DNA of 64,000 bases from Glacieibacterium frigidum (GCF_007097155.1 NZ_VJWA01000001.1:1583501-1647500); one strand, 5' to 3'. Positions 8,685-18,415 are shown, counted from the first letter of the stretch. Program-made: numbers and translations. The notes: generated from the letters alone by a model not told the origin.

Positions 8685-10268
8685 TTACATCCTGAATGTG
8701 CCGAAGCGCGTCTCCGGGATCGGCTGCTGGAGTGCCGCGGCGAGGCTGAGTGCCAGCACGGCGCGGGTGTCGGCGGGGTCGATGACGCCGTCATCCCACA
8801 GGCGCGCGCTGGCGTGATAGGGATGGCCCTCGCGCTCGTAGCGGTCGCGGATCGGCGCCTTGAACGCCTCCTCCTCGGCGGCCGACTTGAAGCCGCCCGA
8901 CTTGACCGTCGCGAGCACCGATGCCGCCTGCTCGCCGCCCATCACGCTGATCCGCGCATTGGGCCACATCCACAGGAAGCGGGGCGAATAGGCCCGCCCG
9001 CACATGCCGTAATTGCCCGCGCCGAAGCTGCCGCCGATGACCACCGTCAGCTTGGGCACCGCGGCGCAGGCGACGGCGGTGACCATCTTGGCGCCATGTT
9101 TTGCAATGCCTTCGTTCTCGTACTTCCGGCCGACCATGAAGCCCGAGATGTTCTGCAGGAACAGCAGCGGCACCTTCCGAGCGCATGCCAGTTCGATGAA
9201 ATGCGCCCCCTTCAGCGCGCTTTCGGAGAACAGGATGCCGTTGTTGGCGACGATCGCCACGGGCATGCCCTCGATCGCCGCGAAGCCGGTGACCAGCGTC
9301 TCGCCGTACAGCGGCTTGAACTCGTGGAACTCGGACCCGTCGACGAGGCGCGCGATGATCTCGCGGACGTCGTGGGGCTGGCGCGTGTCGGTCGGGATCA
9401 GCGCGTGCAGGTCGCTCGCCGGAAAGCGCGGCGGACGCGCTTCGGCAAGCGGTGCGGCGGCGCGCGCGGGCAAAGTGGCGACGATGCTGCGCGCGATGTC
9501 GAGGGCGTGCGCGTCGTCGTCCGCCAGATGATCGACGACCCCCGAGAGGCGCGCATGCACGTCGCCGCCGCCCAGATCCTCGGCCGCGACTTCCTCGCCC
9601 GTCGCCGCCTTGACCAGTGGCGGGCCGGCCAGGAAGATCGTGCCCTGCTCGCGCACGATGATGCTCTCGTCCGACATGGCGGGCACGTACGCCCCGCCGG
9701 CGGTGCAGCTGCCCATGACGACGGCAATCTGCGCAATGCCTTGCGCGCTCATGTTCGCCTGGTTGTAGAAGATGCGGCCGAAGTGATCGCGGTCCGGAAA
9801 GACCTCGTCCTGGCGCGGCAGGTTGGCGCCGCCGCTGTCGACCAGATAGATGCAGGGCAGGGCGTTCTGTGCCGCAACCTCCTGCGCGCGCAGGTGCTTC
9901 TTGACCGTCAGCGGGTAATAGCTGCCACCCTTCACCGTCGGGTCGTTGGCGACGATCACGCACGTCCGCCCCGCGACCTGGCCCACACCCGCGATCATCC
10001 CGGCTGCGGGAACATCGTCCTCATAGACACCGTGCGCCGCGAGCTGCCCGATCTCGAGGAACGCGGTGCCTGAATCGCACAGCCGCTCTACGCGCTGGCG
10101 GGGCAGCAGCTTGCCGCGCGCGACGTGCCGGGCGCGCGATGCCTCGGGCCCGCCGAGCGACACCTTGCCGACGACCTCTCGAAGGTTGGCGACGAGGGCC
10201 GCCATCGCGGCGGCGTTGCGCCGCGTATCGGCGGAGGCGAGGAGCGGCGTCCCGATGAATGTCGACAT
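8685..10268 (-). CDS. mccB: 3-Methylcrotonyl-CoA carboxylase, beta (carboxyltransferase) subunit
   Basis: A 527-residue carboxyltransferase that moves CO2 from biotin to 3-methylcrotonyl-CoA. N-terminal and C-terminal crotonase-like carboxyltransferase domains are recognisable: [46 protein letters not shown], and in the second half [16 protein letters not shown] and [16 protein letters not shown]. The N-terminus aligns with other MCC beta chains from the ATG at 10268, so that start is preferred even though no Shine-Dalgarno precedes it. It is the first gene of the liu operon; see the promoter at 10275-10303. Confidence 0.96.
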   Translation of the reverse strand: MSTFIGTPLLASADTRRNAAAMAALVANLREVVGKVSLGGPEASRARHVARGKLLPRQRVERLCDSGTAFLEIGQLAAHGVYEDDVPAAGMIAGVGQVAGRTCVIVANDPTVKGGSYYPLTVKKHLRAQEVAAQNALPCIYLVDSGGANLPRQDEVFPDRDHFGRIFYNQANMSAQGIAQIAVVMGSCTAGGAYVPAMSDESIIVREQGTIFLAGPPLVKAATGEEVAAEDLGGGDVHARLSGVVDHLADDDAHALDIARSIVATLPARAAAPLAEARPPRFPASDLHALIPTDTRQPHDVREIIARLVDGSEFHEFKPLYGETLVTGFAAIEGMPVAIVANNGILFSESALKGAHFIELACARKVPLLFLQNISGFMVGRKYENEGIAKHGAKMVTAVACAAVPKLTVVIGGSFGAGNYGMCGRAYSPRFLWMWPNARISVMGGEQAASVLATVKSGGFKSAAEEEAFKAPIRDRYEREGHPYHASARLWDDGVIDPADTRAVLALSLAAALQQPIPETRFGTFRM

Positions 10269-10274
10269 GCGGCG

Positions 10275-10303
10275 GCTATACGCAGCCGCCCCCGCACACT
10301 CAA
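10275..10303 (-). promoter_or_regulatory. Probable sigma70 promoter of the liu operon, giving a leaderless mRNA, with an overlapping palindrome
   Basis: On the minus strand TTGAGT (10298-10303), 17 bases, then TATAGC (10275-10280) lie directly before mccB. Six bases separate the -10 box from the ATG at 10268, so the expected +1 is the A of the start codon. No Shine-Dalgarno is present. A perfect 7-bp inverted repeat, GGCGGCT-N6-AGCCGCC (10271-10290), covers the -10 box; it could be an operator or a hairpin. Confidence 0.5.
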
Positions 10304-10311
10304 CTGCGCCG

Positions 10312-11094
10312 CTATTGACGCTTGAGCAGATAGGTCGTCGTCGTGCCCTGCTTGCGGTTCTCGCTGGTCACCCTGATCGTCTTGCCGTCGGGCAGGGCAT
10401 TGTAGGTGTAGATGTTGATCACCTCGCCGGCGCGCGTATCGGTTTCCACGACCGTTCGGTCGTCGACCTTGCGCACCGCCGCCATGACGTTCGACGGATC
10501 GCCGACCACCGGCACCGGCTTGCCGCCGAGCGGCGCGTCGAAGCTGTATCCTGCCGGAGTCTTCATCGCGAAGCTCGTGGGGGTCAGCGTCAGCATCATG
10601 GTCAGCGCGGCGTCGGAGACGTTGCTGACCTTGGTCGTGCGCCACGATCCCGACGCGGCGTGCGCCCCGGCGGGGGCGGGCGCGACGCGAACCTGGGTGT
10701 TCGTGCCCTTGATGGTCTTGCCGTCGGGGCCGACGTCGGTCCACTCGATAGTCTGCGATTTTCCATCGGCGGAGACGCGGGTCAGCGAGGTGTACGCGAC
10801 CTTGCCCTTGCCCCTGTCCGTTTCCGCGACGGTGCGCGCATCGACGAGCTTGACCGAGGCCTCGTCGAGATAGGGATGGTTGGCGACCGGATGGAAGGCG
10901 CCGTCGGTCTTGACCTTGAATACGGGCACGCACGAACTGCACAGATAGGTGCCGTCCTTGATCAGGATGACATCGGGCTTCGTGGGCAGCTTGGCGCTGC
11001 TGGTGTCGCCCTTCCACGTGCCGTCGAAGGGACTCGCGGCAAGCGCCGGGGCAGCGACCGCAAATGCCAGACTTGCCAGTGCAATCAATCTCAT
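10312..11094 (-). CDS. Exported beta-rich protein of unknown function
   Basis: About 260 residues. [22 protein letters not shown] is a clear Sec signal peptide. The mature protein starts with [10 protein letters not shown], a lipocalin-like first strand, and shows two related halves each containing a DGKTI turn ([11 protein letters not shown] and [12 protein letters not shown]) followed by a strand, which suggests an internal duplication. A CSSC pair lies near residue 50. Start ATG 11094 is chosen because GGAG lies eight bases upstream; an ATG at 11109 adds five residues. It is upstream of, and on the same strand as, the liu operon, separated by 43 bases that hold the liu promoter. No function is assigned. 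Confidence 0.75.
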   Translation of the reverse strand: MRLIALASLAFAVAAPALAASPFDGTWKGDTSSAKLPTKPDVILIKDGTYLCSSCVPVFKVKTDGAFHPVANHPYLDEASVKLVDARTVAETDRGKGKVAYTSLTRVSADGKSQTIEWTDVGPDGKTIKGTNTQVRVAPAPAGAHAASGSWRTTKVSNVSDAALTMMLTLTPTSFAMKTPAGYSFDAPLGGKPVPVVGDPSNVMAAVRKVDDRTVVETDTRAGEVINIYTYNALPDGKTIRVTSENRKQGTTTTYLLKRQ

Positions 11095-11255
11095 ACCCGT
11101 TGCTCCCATGGTTCGAGTCGTTACGGGGGCAGCCTATGGTGAGGTCCACGGCGGGTCAATCGCGGCCGCAACTTGCTTCGCACGTCCGCGCCGTGTAAGC
11201 GCGCCGCTCTTCGAAGGCTGGTCGGAACCAGCCATTAGCGAGCAGGAACACGACC

Positions 11256-11489
11256 ATGAAGCAGGGCATCCACCCCGACTATCACGCCATCACGATCCAG
11301 ATGACTGACGGCACCACCTACGAGACGCGCTCGACGTGGGGCAAGCCGGGCGACAAGATGACCCTTGACATCGATCCTTCGGTCCACCCCGCCTGGACGG
11401 GCGGCAAGGGCACGATGCTCGACGCCGGCGGTCAGGTCGCGCGCTTCAACAAGCGTTTCGCCGGCCTCAGCATGGCGAAAAAGGCCTAA
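11256..11489 (+). CDS. rpmE: 50S ribosomal protein bL31
   Basis: A 77-residue ribosomal protein beginning [10 protein letters not shown] and containing [13 protein letters not shown] and [13 protein letters not shown]. The zinc-binding CxxC of the C+ form is absent, so this is the C- (zinc-independent) type usual in alphaproteobacteria. AGGAACACGACC precedes the ATG. The stop overlaps the stop of the convergent acyl-CoA synthetase by four bases. Confidence 0.97.
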   Translation: MKQGIHPDYHAITIQMTDGTTYETRSTWGKPGDKMTLDIDPSVHPAWTGGKGTMLDAGGQVARFNKRFAGLSMAKKA

Positions 11490-13036
11490 GCAGCCATTTC
11501 CTTCGCGCGCACGTAATCGGCCTTGCCGTTCGGCGCGCGGGGGACCTTCTCGACGAAGACGATGCGCTTGGGGGCTTTGTAGGCCGCCAGCTGCGCGCGG
11601 ACGTGCGCGATGAGCTCGTCGGCGTCGGCGGCACGCCCCTCGACGACCGCCGTCACCGACTGGCCCCATTTCTCGTCCGAGACCCCGAACACCAGCGCGT
11701 CGTCGACCGCCGCGTGGGTCTTGAGCGTCTCTTCGACCTCCTCGGGGAAGATCTTCTCGCCGCCCGAGTTGATGCACTGGCTGCCGCGGCCCAGCAGGGT
11801 CAGCGTGCCGTCGGCCTCGATCGTTGCCCAGTCGCCGGGGATCGACCAGCGGCGGCCGTCATACTCGACGAAGGTCGCGGCGCTCTTGACCGGATCCTTG
11901 TAGTAGCCGCGCGGGATCAGCCCCGAGCGCGCGACGCGGCCGGCCACGCCCGATCCCGGGACGACGGGGCGCATGTCCTCGTCGAGGACGAGCGTGTCGG
12001 GATCGGTCATAAAGCGCGTCGCGGAACCCGCATTGGCGCCGGTCTGCACCGCGACGCCCATGCCCAGGCTCTCCGACGAACTGAACGCGTCGATGGTGAT
12101 CAGCTGCGGATTGTGGCGCAGCAGCCCCGCCTTGACCTCGGGCGACCACATCGTGCCGCTCGAGATGATCGTGCGCAGCGACGTGATCGACCCCGCACCC
12201 TCGTCGAGCGCCTTGAGCAGCGGACGCGCGAAGGCATCGCCGACGATGACCGCATAGTCGGGCGCATGCGCCGCGCACAGGTCGAGCGCCTCGAGCGGAT
12301 GATAGCCCGCCGAGGGCAGGGTGAGCACCGTGCCGCCGCGCGCCAGCGTATAGACCGCGACGAGAAAGCCCGAGCCGTGCATTAGCGGCGGCAGGATCAG
12401 GCTCCGCAGCACGCCCGTACCGGCGCGGACATTGTCCAGCAGCGCATCGAGCGTCGGCGTCGGTGGCTCGCCGTGCATCGTCGACCCGCCGCCGCCCATC
12501 AGCTGCCACATAGCCGCCTGGTCCCACATCACGCCCTTGGGCACGCCGGTGGTACCGCCGGTGTAGATGAACAGCAGGTCGTCGCCGCTGTAGTCCTGCG
12601 GGGGCAGTGCCACGTCTGTAGTTGCCGCTGCCTCGTACGCCGGCCCGACGACGAGCTTCAGGCGCAGCTTGGGCAGGTCGAGCGTGTCGATGACTGGGGC
12701 GAATTCAGGGTCGAGGACGAGCACCGCGGCGTCGCTGTTGTCGAGGATATACTCCAGCTCGGTCGCGCCGTAGCGGTAGTTGACGTTGACGTGGACCATC
12801 CGCGCCTTGAACGCCGCGACCGTAGCTTCGAGATAGGCGGGGCCGTTGCGCGCCAGGATCGCGACCTTGTCGCCGGGGCCCGCACCGCTCGCCAGGAAAG
12901 CGGCCGCCAGCGCATCGGTGCGCCGGTCGAAGTCGGCCCAGCTGGTCACCGACGCGCCGTGGATCAGCGCCGGCCGGTCGGGCGGCACGGCGGCCTTCAG
13001 CGCGGTGAAGATGCGGCCAAAGCTCCAGTCGGTCAT
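11486..13036 (-). CDS. Acyl-CoA synthetase (AMP-forming)
   Basis: A 516-residue ANL-superfamily enzyme that activates a carboxylic acid to its CoA thioester through an acyl-adenylate. The P-loop-like motif [15 protein letters not shown] is the variant found in FadD3/FadD17-like synthetases. The hinge and C-domain motifs [18 protein letters not shown] and [13 protein letters not shown] are intact, and the catalytic Lys is in PNGKADY near the C-terminus. Start ATG 13036 gives [13 protein letters not shown]. Substrate unknown; the neighbouring liu operon makes branched-chain or medium-chain acids possible. It is divergent from the MDR gene at 13098. Confidence 0.93.
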   Translation of the reverse strand: MTDWSFGRIFTALKAAVPPDRPALIHGASVTSWADFDRRTDALAAAFLASGAGPGDKVAILARNGPAYLEATVAAFKARMVHVNVNYRYGATELEYILDNSDAAVLVLDPEFAPVIDTLDLPKLRLKLVVGPAYEAAATTDVALPPQDYSGDDLLFIYTGGTTGVPKGVMWDQAAMWQLMGGGGSTMHGEPPTPTLDALLDNVRAGTGVLRSLILPPLMHGSGFLVAVYTLARGGTVLTLPSAGYHPLEALDLCAAHAPDYAVIVGDAFARPLLKALDEGAGSITSLRTIISSGTMWSPEVKAGLLRHNPQLITIDAFSSSESLGMGVAVQTGANAGSATRFMTDPDTLVLDEDMRPVVPGSGVAGRVARSGLIPRGYYKDPVKSAATFVEYDGRRWSIPGDWATIEADGTLTLLGRGSQCINSGGEKIFPEEVEETLKTHAAVDDALVFGVSDEKWGQSVTAVVEGRAADADELIAHVRAQLAAYKAPKRIVFVEKVPRAPNGKADYVRAKEMAA

Positions 13037-13097
13037 AGCAATGTCTCTCCCCGTGCCCGTGATAGCGCGGACGCGGGCGAGCGGGTAGGGTGAGCCG

Positions 13098-14054
13098 ATG
13101 CGCGCCGCCATCTGTCATTTCCTCGCCGAAGACCGCTCAGGCCTGCGCGTCGAGACCGGCTGGGCCGAGCCGCCCGCGCCGGGGGCGGGCGAGGTGACCG
13201 TCGCGATGACGCACGCAGGGCTGAACTTTCCCGACCTGCTGATGCTGTCGGGCGGCTACCAGTTCCGCCCCGACCTGCCGTTCGTGCCCGGCGTCGAGGG
13301 GGCAGGGCATATCGTCGCCGTCGGCGAGGACGTATCGGGCGAGCTGATCGGCGAGCGTGTCGTCGTCGGCACGCGCAGCGGGTGCCTCGCCGAGCGGCTG
13401 ACCTTGCCGCTGGGCGCGGTGCGGTCGGTGCCGGGCGGGCTGCACGATGCGGCTGCCGCGGGGTTCACCGTCGCGGCGCTGACGGCGTGGGTAGGTCTCG
13501 TCGAGCGTGGGCGGCTGGTCGCTGGTGAACGCGTGCTGGTCTGCGGCGCAGGCGGCGGCATGGGCTGGGCCGCGGTGCAATTGGTGCTGGCGCGCGAGGG
13601 TCACGCGGTCGCGGCGACCAGCGATCCGGCGAAGGGCGACCTGCTGTGCGCGCTGGGGGCGGAGGTCGTCATCGTCGACCGCGCCGCGCCGGCGTTCGAG
13701 CTGCGCAACATCGACATCGTCTTCGATCCCGTCGGCGGCGCACTGACCCTACCCGCGATGCGGATGCTGCGCTGGGGCGGACGGCACCTGATGATCGGCT
13801 TCGCCGGCGGCGACATCCCGCGCCTGCCGCTCAACCGCCTGCTGCTCAAGGGGATCGAGGTCGTCGGGGTGCGCGCCGGAGAGGCCGGGCGGCAGGACGC
13901 CGGGGCAGGGGCCGCGCATATCCGCGCGATCGACGCGCTGGCGGACCGGATGACCCCGCACGTCGGGTTGACGGTGGCGCTGGAGGATGTGGGCGAGGCA
14001 TTTGCGGCGATGGCGGCCGGGCGGGTGACGGGCAAGGCGGTTGTGGCGTTCTAG
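13098..14054 (+). CDS. Zinc-independent MDR oxidoreductase (NADPH:quinone reductase-like)
   Basis: A 318-residue medium-chain dehydrogenase/reductase. The N-terminal GroES-like part has GLNFPDLLMLSGGYQFRPDLPFVPGVEGAGHIVAVG, and the Rossmann part carries the variant cofactor loop CGAGGGMGWAAVQLVLA. The catalytic-zinc and structural-zinc cysteines of alcohol dehydrogenases are absent, so it fits the quinone reductase / crotonyl-CoA reductase-like branch. The gene is divergent from the acyl-CoA synthetase with 61 bases between starts, suggesting joint use. Its stop overlaps the mazG stop by four bases. Confidence 0.9.
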   Translation: MRAAICHFLAEDRSGLRVETGWAEPPAPGAGEVTVAMTHAGLNFPDLLMLSGGYQFRPDLPFVPGVEGAGHIVAVGEDVSGELIGERVVVGTRSGCLAERLTLPLGAVRSVPGGLHDAAAAGFTVAALTAWVGLVERGRLVAGERVLVCGAGGGMGWAAVQLVLAREGHAVAATSDPAKGDLLCALGAEVVIVDRAAPAFELRNIDIVFDPVGGALTLPAMRMLRWGGRHLMIGFAGGDIPRLPLNRLLLKGIEVVGVRAGEAGRQDAGAGAAHIRAIDALADRMTPHVGLTVALEDVGEAFAAMAAGRVTGKAVVAF

Positions 14055-14803
14055 GTCCGCTCGTCGGCCTTCGCCGAGGCCCACAGCGCCTCCTTGGCAT
14101 CGAGATCGAGGCCGGCGAACGCATCGCCCGCTGACGCCTCCATCGCGCGGAAACGCCGTTCAAATTTGGCATTCGCCGCACGCAGCGCAGCCTCGGGGTC
14201 GATCTCGTGCTTACGGAGGTAGTTGACGGCAGCGAACAGCAGGTCGCCGGCTTCCTCGGTGCGGTGTTCGGGGGTCGCAGCGGCGTCGAATTCCGCCAGT
14301 TCCTCGACGATTTTGGCGCGGGCGCCGCCGGCGTCGGGCCAGTCGAAGCCGGTGCGGGCGGCGCGGCGCTGCAGCTTGTCGGCACGCAGCAGTGCGGGCA
14401 GGGCGAGGGCCACGCCGTCGAGCGCGCCGTCGCGCCGCTTCTCCTGCGCTTTCAACGACTCCCAGGTCAGTTCCTGAGAAATCGCATCAGCATCGGGGGT
14501 AGCCTCGGCGAAGACGTGCGGGTGACGGCGGACCATCTTGTCGACGATCGCCGCGACCACGTCTGGCAGGGCGAACAGGCCCGCCTCCTCGGCAATGCGG
14601 GCGTGAAACACGACCTGGAGAAGCAGGTCGCCGAGTTCGTCCTTGAGTTCGGCCATGTCGCCGTCGGCGATCGCCTGCGCGACTTCGTAAGCCTCTTCGA
14701 TCGTGTAGGGCGCGATCGTCGCGAAGTTCTGTGCGACGTCCCATGGGCAGCCGATCTCGGGATCGCGCAGCCGCGCCATCAACGCGACGAGCGGCTCGAT
14801 CAC
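14051..14803 (-). CDS. mazG: Nucleoside triphosphate pyrophosphohydrolase
   Basis: Hydrolyses NTPs to NMP plus pyrophosphate; a house-cleaning enzyme. 250 residues with the two-domain MazG layout: RLRDPEIGCPWDVAQNFATI at the N-terminus, the first EEAYEV/DELGDLLLQVVFHARIAEE Mg-binding helices, and a second copy (VEELAEFDAA..., EAGDLLFAAVNYLRKH). A GTG at 14803, in a GTGA overlap with the upstream stop, gives an N-terminus that aligns with E. coli MazG and is preferred over ATG 14779. It is coupled to the PmtA-like gene. Confidence 0.93.
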   Translation of the reverse strand: MIEPLVALMARLRDPEIGCPWDVAQNFATIAPYTIEEAYEVAQAIADGDMAELKDELGDLLLQVVFHARIAEEAGLFALPDVVAAIVDKMVRRHPHVFAEATPDADAISQELTWESLKAQEKRRDGALDGVALALPALLRADKLQRRAARTGFDWPDAGGARAKIVEELAEFDAAATPEHRTEEAGDLLFAAVNYLRKHEIDPEAALRAANAKFERRFRAMEASAGDAFAGLDLDAKEALWASAKADERT

Positions 14804-15387
14804 GGCAGCCGTGTGATTTTGTAGACCGACGCCGGGGGCAGGTTGATCATCGCGCCGCCGACGCGCTTTGCGGTCAGGCCGAGGCGGTCGAGGATCGGGC
14901 GCTTGACCGGGCAGACCGGGCCATAGGTGAACTGGAAGAACGCCGCACCGTCGCGCAGATGGTGGAAGGCACCGTGCAGGATCAGCATGACGACGCGCGG
15001 CGGCATGGCGAGCACCGGCAGCCCGCTGACCACCGCGCCGGCCTTTTCGCCGCCGAACAGCTCGACCTTGGCGAGGCGCGTCGCGTCCATCGCCAGCACC
15101 GTCGCGCGCGGCAGGCGGTAGCGCAGCAGGTGGACGAAGTTCTCGCCCATCTCGATCAGCGCGAGCCGGTCCTCGGGCACGCCGCGCGCCAGCAGCGCGT
15201 CGGTGAAGGATCCGGTGCCGGGGCCGAGTTCGATGACCGGCGCCGACGCGGCGTCGATCTCGCGCGTCATCATCGCCGCCAGCGCCTTGCCCGACGGCGC
15301 GACGCTCGCGACGCGCAACGGGTCGCTCAGCCATTCGCGCAGGAACGCGCCGCCGTCGGATTTGCGGGGAGGGTGCAGCGCGGTCAC
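14800..15387 (-). CDS. PmtA-like SAM-dependent methyltransferase (phospholipid N-methyltransferase family)
   Basis: A 195-residue class I methyltransferase. FLREWLSDPLRVASVAPSG and the SAM motif ELGPGTGSFTDALL are characteristic of the Rhodobacter/Sinorhizobium PmtA type, which methylates phosphatidylethanolamine towards phosphatidylcholine; rRNA-adenine-dimethylase-like members also share them. A GTG at 15387 with GAGG five bases upstream is taken as the start; a TTG at 15435 would add 16 residues. The gene is coupled to mazG (GTGA). An AT-rich palindrome at 15441-15454 probably belongs to its promoter. Confidence 0.82.
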   Translation of the reverse strand: MTALHPPRKSDGGAFLREWLSDPLRVASVAPSGKALAAMMTREIDAASAPVIELGPGTGSFTDALLARGVPEDRLALIEMGENFVHLLRYRLPRATVLAMDATRLAKVELFGGEKAGAVVSGLPVLAMPPRVVMLILHGAFHHLRDGAAFFQFTYGPVCPVKRPILDRLGLTAKRVGGAMINLPPASVYKITRLP

Positions 15388-15440
15388 GGCAACCTCATGC
15401 CACCGGCTGGCGCCCACCGCCAGCCGCAACTGCAAATCCG

Positions 15441-15454
15441 ATAATATATATTAT
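15441..15454. promoter_or_regulatory. AT-rich perfect palindrome upstream of the PmtA-like gene
   Basis: ATAATATATATTAT is a 14-base perfect palindrome in an otherwise GC-rich region. It lies just upstream of the methyltransferase-mazG pair and just downstream of the M28 peptidase stop. It contains -10-like hexamers on both strands, so it is probably part of the promoter for the leftward pair; an operator role is possible. Confidence 0.35.
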
Positions 15455-15472
15455 GTTAAATCGTATCCGGGT

Positions 15473-16852
15473 TTATGGTTGCGTGGCAGCGGCGGCTCGT
15501 GCGAACGATACGTTGCTCGTCGCCGCGATCCACGTCGTCACGGCGTAGGCCGCGACGTTCTGGTCGAGCAGCTTCGCGTCGATCTTGTCGAGCGTGTCAT
15601 CCGGCGTGTGGTGCAGGTCGAAATAGTCGGTGCCGTCCTGCTGGAGCGTCAGCGTGCCCACACCCTTCGCCGCGAGCGGCCCGACGTCGGGCCCGCCGGA
15701 TGCGCTGTTGTCGGACGACGGCGTGATGCCGAGCGGCGCGAGCAGCGCCTGCATGCGCTTGACCAGCGGTAAAGCTTCGGGCGCGACGCGCGACTTGAGC
15801 GTCGTCACGCGACCCCCGCCAAAGTCGGATTCGGCGGCGAGCGCGATCGACCCCGGCGGATTTGCCGCGGCATAGGCGGCAGCGCCGTACAGGCCGGGCT
15901 CCTCGGCACCCCACAGGACAACGCGGACGGTCCGGCGCGGCTTCGGCGCGTGGTCCATGATCAGCTTGGCGGCCGCCACGGTGATCGCGACGCCGGCGCC
16001 GTCGTCGACCGCACCCGTGCCGTGGTCCCAGCTGTCGAGATGCCCGCCGATGACCACCGCGCCGGCGCCCGGATCAGTTCCGACGACCTCCCCCACGACG
16101 TTGCCCGACTGCGCCGTGCCCGCCAGCCGCGGGGTCAGCACGAGGCGCAGGCGAACCGGCCCCTTGGCCAGCAGCCGGTTCAGCTGGTCGCTGTCGTTGA
16201 GCGACAGCGCCGCCGCCGCGATCGGCGTCTGGCCCGCGGCCCAGTTCGTGCCCCCGGTGTGCGGGTGACGGTGGTAACCGGTGCCCAGCGAGCGGATCAG
16301 CACCGCCGCGGCACCCTTCGACGCCGCCAGCGACGGACCCGAGCGCCGCGCCGCGCCGAATGCGCCGTAGGACGAGCCGTCCATGGTCCGCAGCATCTTG
16401 TGGTCGATGAAGGCGATCTTGCCGGCCAGGCTGCCCGCCGGCGCGGCCTCGAGATCGGCATAGGTGGCGAAGCGCACGACGTCGGCCTCGAGCCCGTTCG
16501 CGGGCGTCGCGCCGCTGCGGCCGAGTGCCGTCACGGCGAGCGGCTGGGCGTTGGCGCCGAGCACCGCTGCAGTCTCGATGCCGCGCACCCAGACCGGCAT
16601 ATCGAAGGGTTCGACGCGGACATTCTTGAAGCCCAGCGCCTTGAGCTTGGCGACCGCCCAGATGCGCGCGCGGGCCTCGTCGGGGGTGCCGGCGAGACGC
16701 GGCCCGATCTCGGTGGTCAGGCTCTCGACCAGGGCATAGGCGCCCGACCCTGCCATGGCGCGATCGCGCAAGGACGCCGCGACCGTGTCGGGATCCGCGG
16801 CGACGGCCGGACCGGCGAGGACAAGGGCGAGCAGGCAGGTGTGGCGGATCAT
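15473..16852 (-). CDS. Exported M28-family metallopeptidase (PA domain)
   Basis: About 459 residues. MIRHTCLLALVLAGPAVAADP is a Sec signal peptide. A protease-associated domain (residues ~120-210) precedes the M28 catalytic domain. Di-zinc ligands are visible in GGHLDSWDHGTGAVDDGAG, in the catalytic pair of WGAEEPGLYG, in ESDFGG, and in DLHHTPDDT. The layout fits the PGCP / carboxypeptidase Q branch, which acts on peptides outside the cytoplasm. ATG 16852 has GAGG six bases upstream. It follows the MBL-fold gene by eight bases on the same strand. Confidence 0.92.
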   Translation of the reverse strand: MIRHTCLLALVLAGPAVAADPDTVAASLRDRAMAGSGAYALVESLTTEIGPRLAGTPDEARARIWAVAKLKALGFKNVRVEPFDMPVWVRGIETAAVLGANAQPLAVTALGRSGATPANGLEADVVRFATYADLEAAPAGSLAGKIAFIDHKMLRTMDGSSYGAFGAARRSGPSLAASKGAAAVLIRSLGTGYHRHPHTGGTNWAAGQTPIAAAALSLNDSDQLNRLLAKGPVRLRLVLTPRLAGTAQSGNVVGEVVGTDPGAGAVVIGGHLDSWDHGTGAVDDGAGVAITVAAAKLIMDHAPKPRRTVRVVLWGAEEPGLYGAAAYAAANPPGSIALAAESDFGGGRVTTLKSRVAPEALPLVKRMQALLAPLGITPSSDNSASGGPDVGPLAAKGVGTLTLQQDGTDYFDLHHTPDDTLDKIDAKLLDQNVAAYAVTTWIAATSNVSFARAAAATQP

Positions 16853-16860
16853 CAACAACC

Positions 16861-17631
16861 TCAGATATCTATCGTCATGCCGTCATAGCCGGGTTCGACG
16901 CCCGGCGGCAGGAGGGCGGCGAGCGGCGCATAATCCATGGAATTGTCCATGTGGGTCAGCACGGCGCGCGCCGGTGCGAAGCGCGCGATCCAACCGAGCG
17001 TCTGGTCGAGGTGGCTGTGCGTCGGGTGCGGCTTGCGGCGCAGTGCGTCGACAACCCACAGGTCGAGGCCTTCGAGCTGCGGCACGGTGTCGGGCAGGAT
17101 TTTGACGTCGGTCGAATAGGCCATGGCGCGGCCGTCATGCTCGAAACGGAAACCCAGGCTGTCGATGTTACCGTGGTTCTGCGCGTAGTGGGTGATGCGC
17201 AGCGGCCCGACCTTCAGTACCTCGGGCAGCAGATGCGCGGTCGCCGTCGCGGGGTAGAAATTCGTGCCAGCGAAGACATAGCCGAAGCGCGCCTTCAGCA
17301 CGTCCCAAGTCGCCTGACCGGCATAGCAATCAACGGGTTTGCTGCGATTGTGAAAAACCTGTCTTAAGTCGTCGATGCCGTGAGCGTGGTCGGCGTGGTC
17401 GTGCGTGTAAAGCACCGCATCGAGGTCGCCGACGCCCGCATCGATCAGCTGGACGCGAAGGTCGGGACCGGTGTCGACGAGGACGCGCGTGCCGTCGGCC
17501 TCGACGAGGATCGAGACGCGGCGGCGGCGGTTGCGCGGGTTCGTCGGGTCGCAGTCGCCCCAGTCACCATTCGGCCCGCCGATGCGCGGCACGCCGCTCG
17601 ACGTGCCGCAGCCGAGGATGGTCACGCGCAC
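16861..17631 (-). CDS. MBL-fold metallo-hydrolase (PhnP-like)
   Basis: A 256-residue metallo-beta-lactamase-fold protein. The N-terminus MRVTILGCGTSSGVPRIGG and motif YTHDHADHAHGIDDLR (HxHxDH) identify the PhnP / cyclic phosphodiesterase branch. Further ligands are in AQNHGN, YSTDVK and LTHMDNSMDY. The substrate is probably a cyclic phosphate ester, but this is inference. GTG 17631 is chosen because it matches homologous N-termini; GTG 17625, forming a GTGA overlap with the tatD stop, is the alternative. The tatD-MBL pairing is common in alphaproteobacteria. Confidence 0.9.
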   Translation of the reverse strand: MRVTILGCGTSSGVPRIGGPNGDWGDCDPTNPRNRRRRVSILVEADGTRVLVDTGPDLRVQLIDAGVGDLDAVLYTHDHADHAHGIDDLRQVFHNRSKPVDCYAGQATWDVLKARFGYVFAGTNFYPATATAHLLPEVLKVGPLRITHYAQNHGNIDSLGFRFEHDGRAMAYSTDVKILPDTVPQLEGLDLWVVDALRRKPHPTHSHLDQTLGWIARFAPARAVLTHMDNSMDYAPLAALLPPGVEPGYDGMTIDI

Positions 17632-18407
17632 GGGCGCGTCGCCTTGCCGAACAGAGCGAAGAAATTGTCGGTGGTGGAGGCGGCGAGGGCATCCGCCCCC
17701 TCCCCGCGCAGCCCAGCCACGAAGGCGGCAGTGTGCGCGACGAACGCCGGCTCGCACGTCTTGCCGCGCATCGGTACCGGCGCGAGGAACGGCGCATCGG
17801 TCTCGACGAGCAACCGGTCGCCGGGCACTAGCGCCGCGCTCGCCTGCAGGTCGCGCGCATTCTTGAAAGTCACGATCCCTGACAGCGAGATGTAGAAACC
17901 CAGCGCAAGTGCTTCTTCGGCAAAGGCCTGGCTCGCGGTGAAGCAGTGAATTACCCCGCCGAACCGACCCTGCCCCATCTCGTCGCGCAGGATCTCCAGC
18001 GTATCGTCCTCGGCATCGCGCGTGTGGACGATCAGCGGCAGGCCAGTGGCGCGTGCCGCGTGGATATGGCTGCGAAAGCTCGCGCGCTGGCGGTCGCGGT
18101 CGCTGTGATCGTAGAAATAGTCGAGGCCCGTCTCGCCGATGCCGATCACGCGAGCGTGTGCCGCCGCGTCGATCAGGCGCTGGGCGTCGATGTCGGGATG
18201 CGCGTCGGCCTCGTGCGGGTGGATGCCGACCGTCGCCCAGATGTCGGTCTCGGCATCGGCAAGCGCGATCACCTCGTCCCATTCGGACTGGCGCGTGCTG
18301 ATCCCCAGCATCGTGCCGACACCCGCGACGCGCGCGCGGGCGATGACGCCCGGCTGATCCTCGCGCAGGCCCTTGTAGTTGAGATGGCAGTGCGAATCGA
18401 CGAGCAT
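17622..18407 (-). CDS. tatD: TatD-family metal-dependent DNase
   Basis: A 261-residue TIM-barrel amidohydrolase-like nuclease. Metal ligands and motifs are intact: DSHCHLNY at the N-terminus, GIHPHEAD, GIGETGLDYFYD, PLIVHTRDAE, GVIHCFTAS and LLVETDAPFLAP. TatD proteins are 3'-5' exonucleases implicated in DNA repair and degradation. It is eight bases downstream of the GNAT gene and overlaps the MBL gene, within the metG operon. Confidence 0.94.
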   Translation of the reverse strand: MLVDSHCHLNYKGLREDQPGVIARARVAGVGTMLGISTRQSEWDEVIALADAETDIWATVGIHPHEADAHPDIDAQRLIDAAAHARVIGIGETGLDYFYDHSDRDRQRASFRSHIHAARATGLPLIVHTRDAEDDTLEILRDEMGQGRFGGVIHCFTASQAFAEEALALGFYISLSGIVTFKNARDLQASAALVPGDRLLVETDAPFLAPVPMRGKTCEPAFVAHTAAFVAGLRGEGADALAASTTDNFFALFGKATRPCA

Positions 18408-18415
18408 GCCCTGCC

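Noticed and set aside
14051-14803. MazG as part of a toxin-antitoxin or phage-defence system
   Set aside because: It is a full-length two-domain house-cleaning MazG with no toxin partner; the neighbour is a phospholipid-type methyltransferase.
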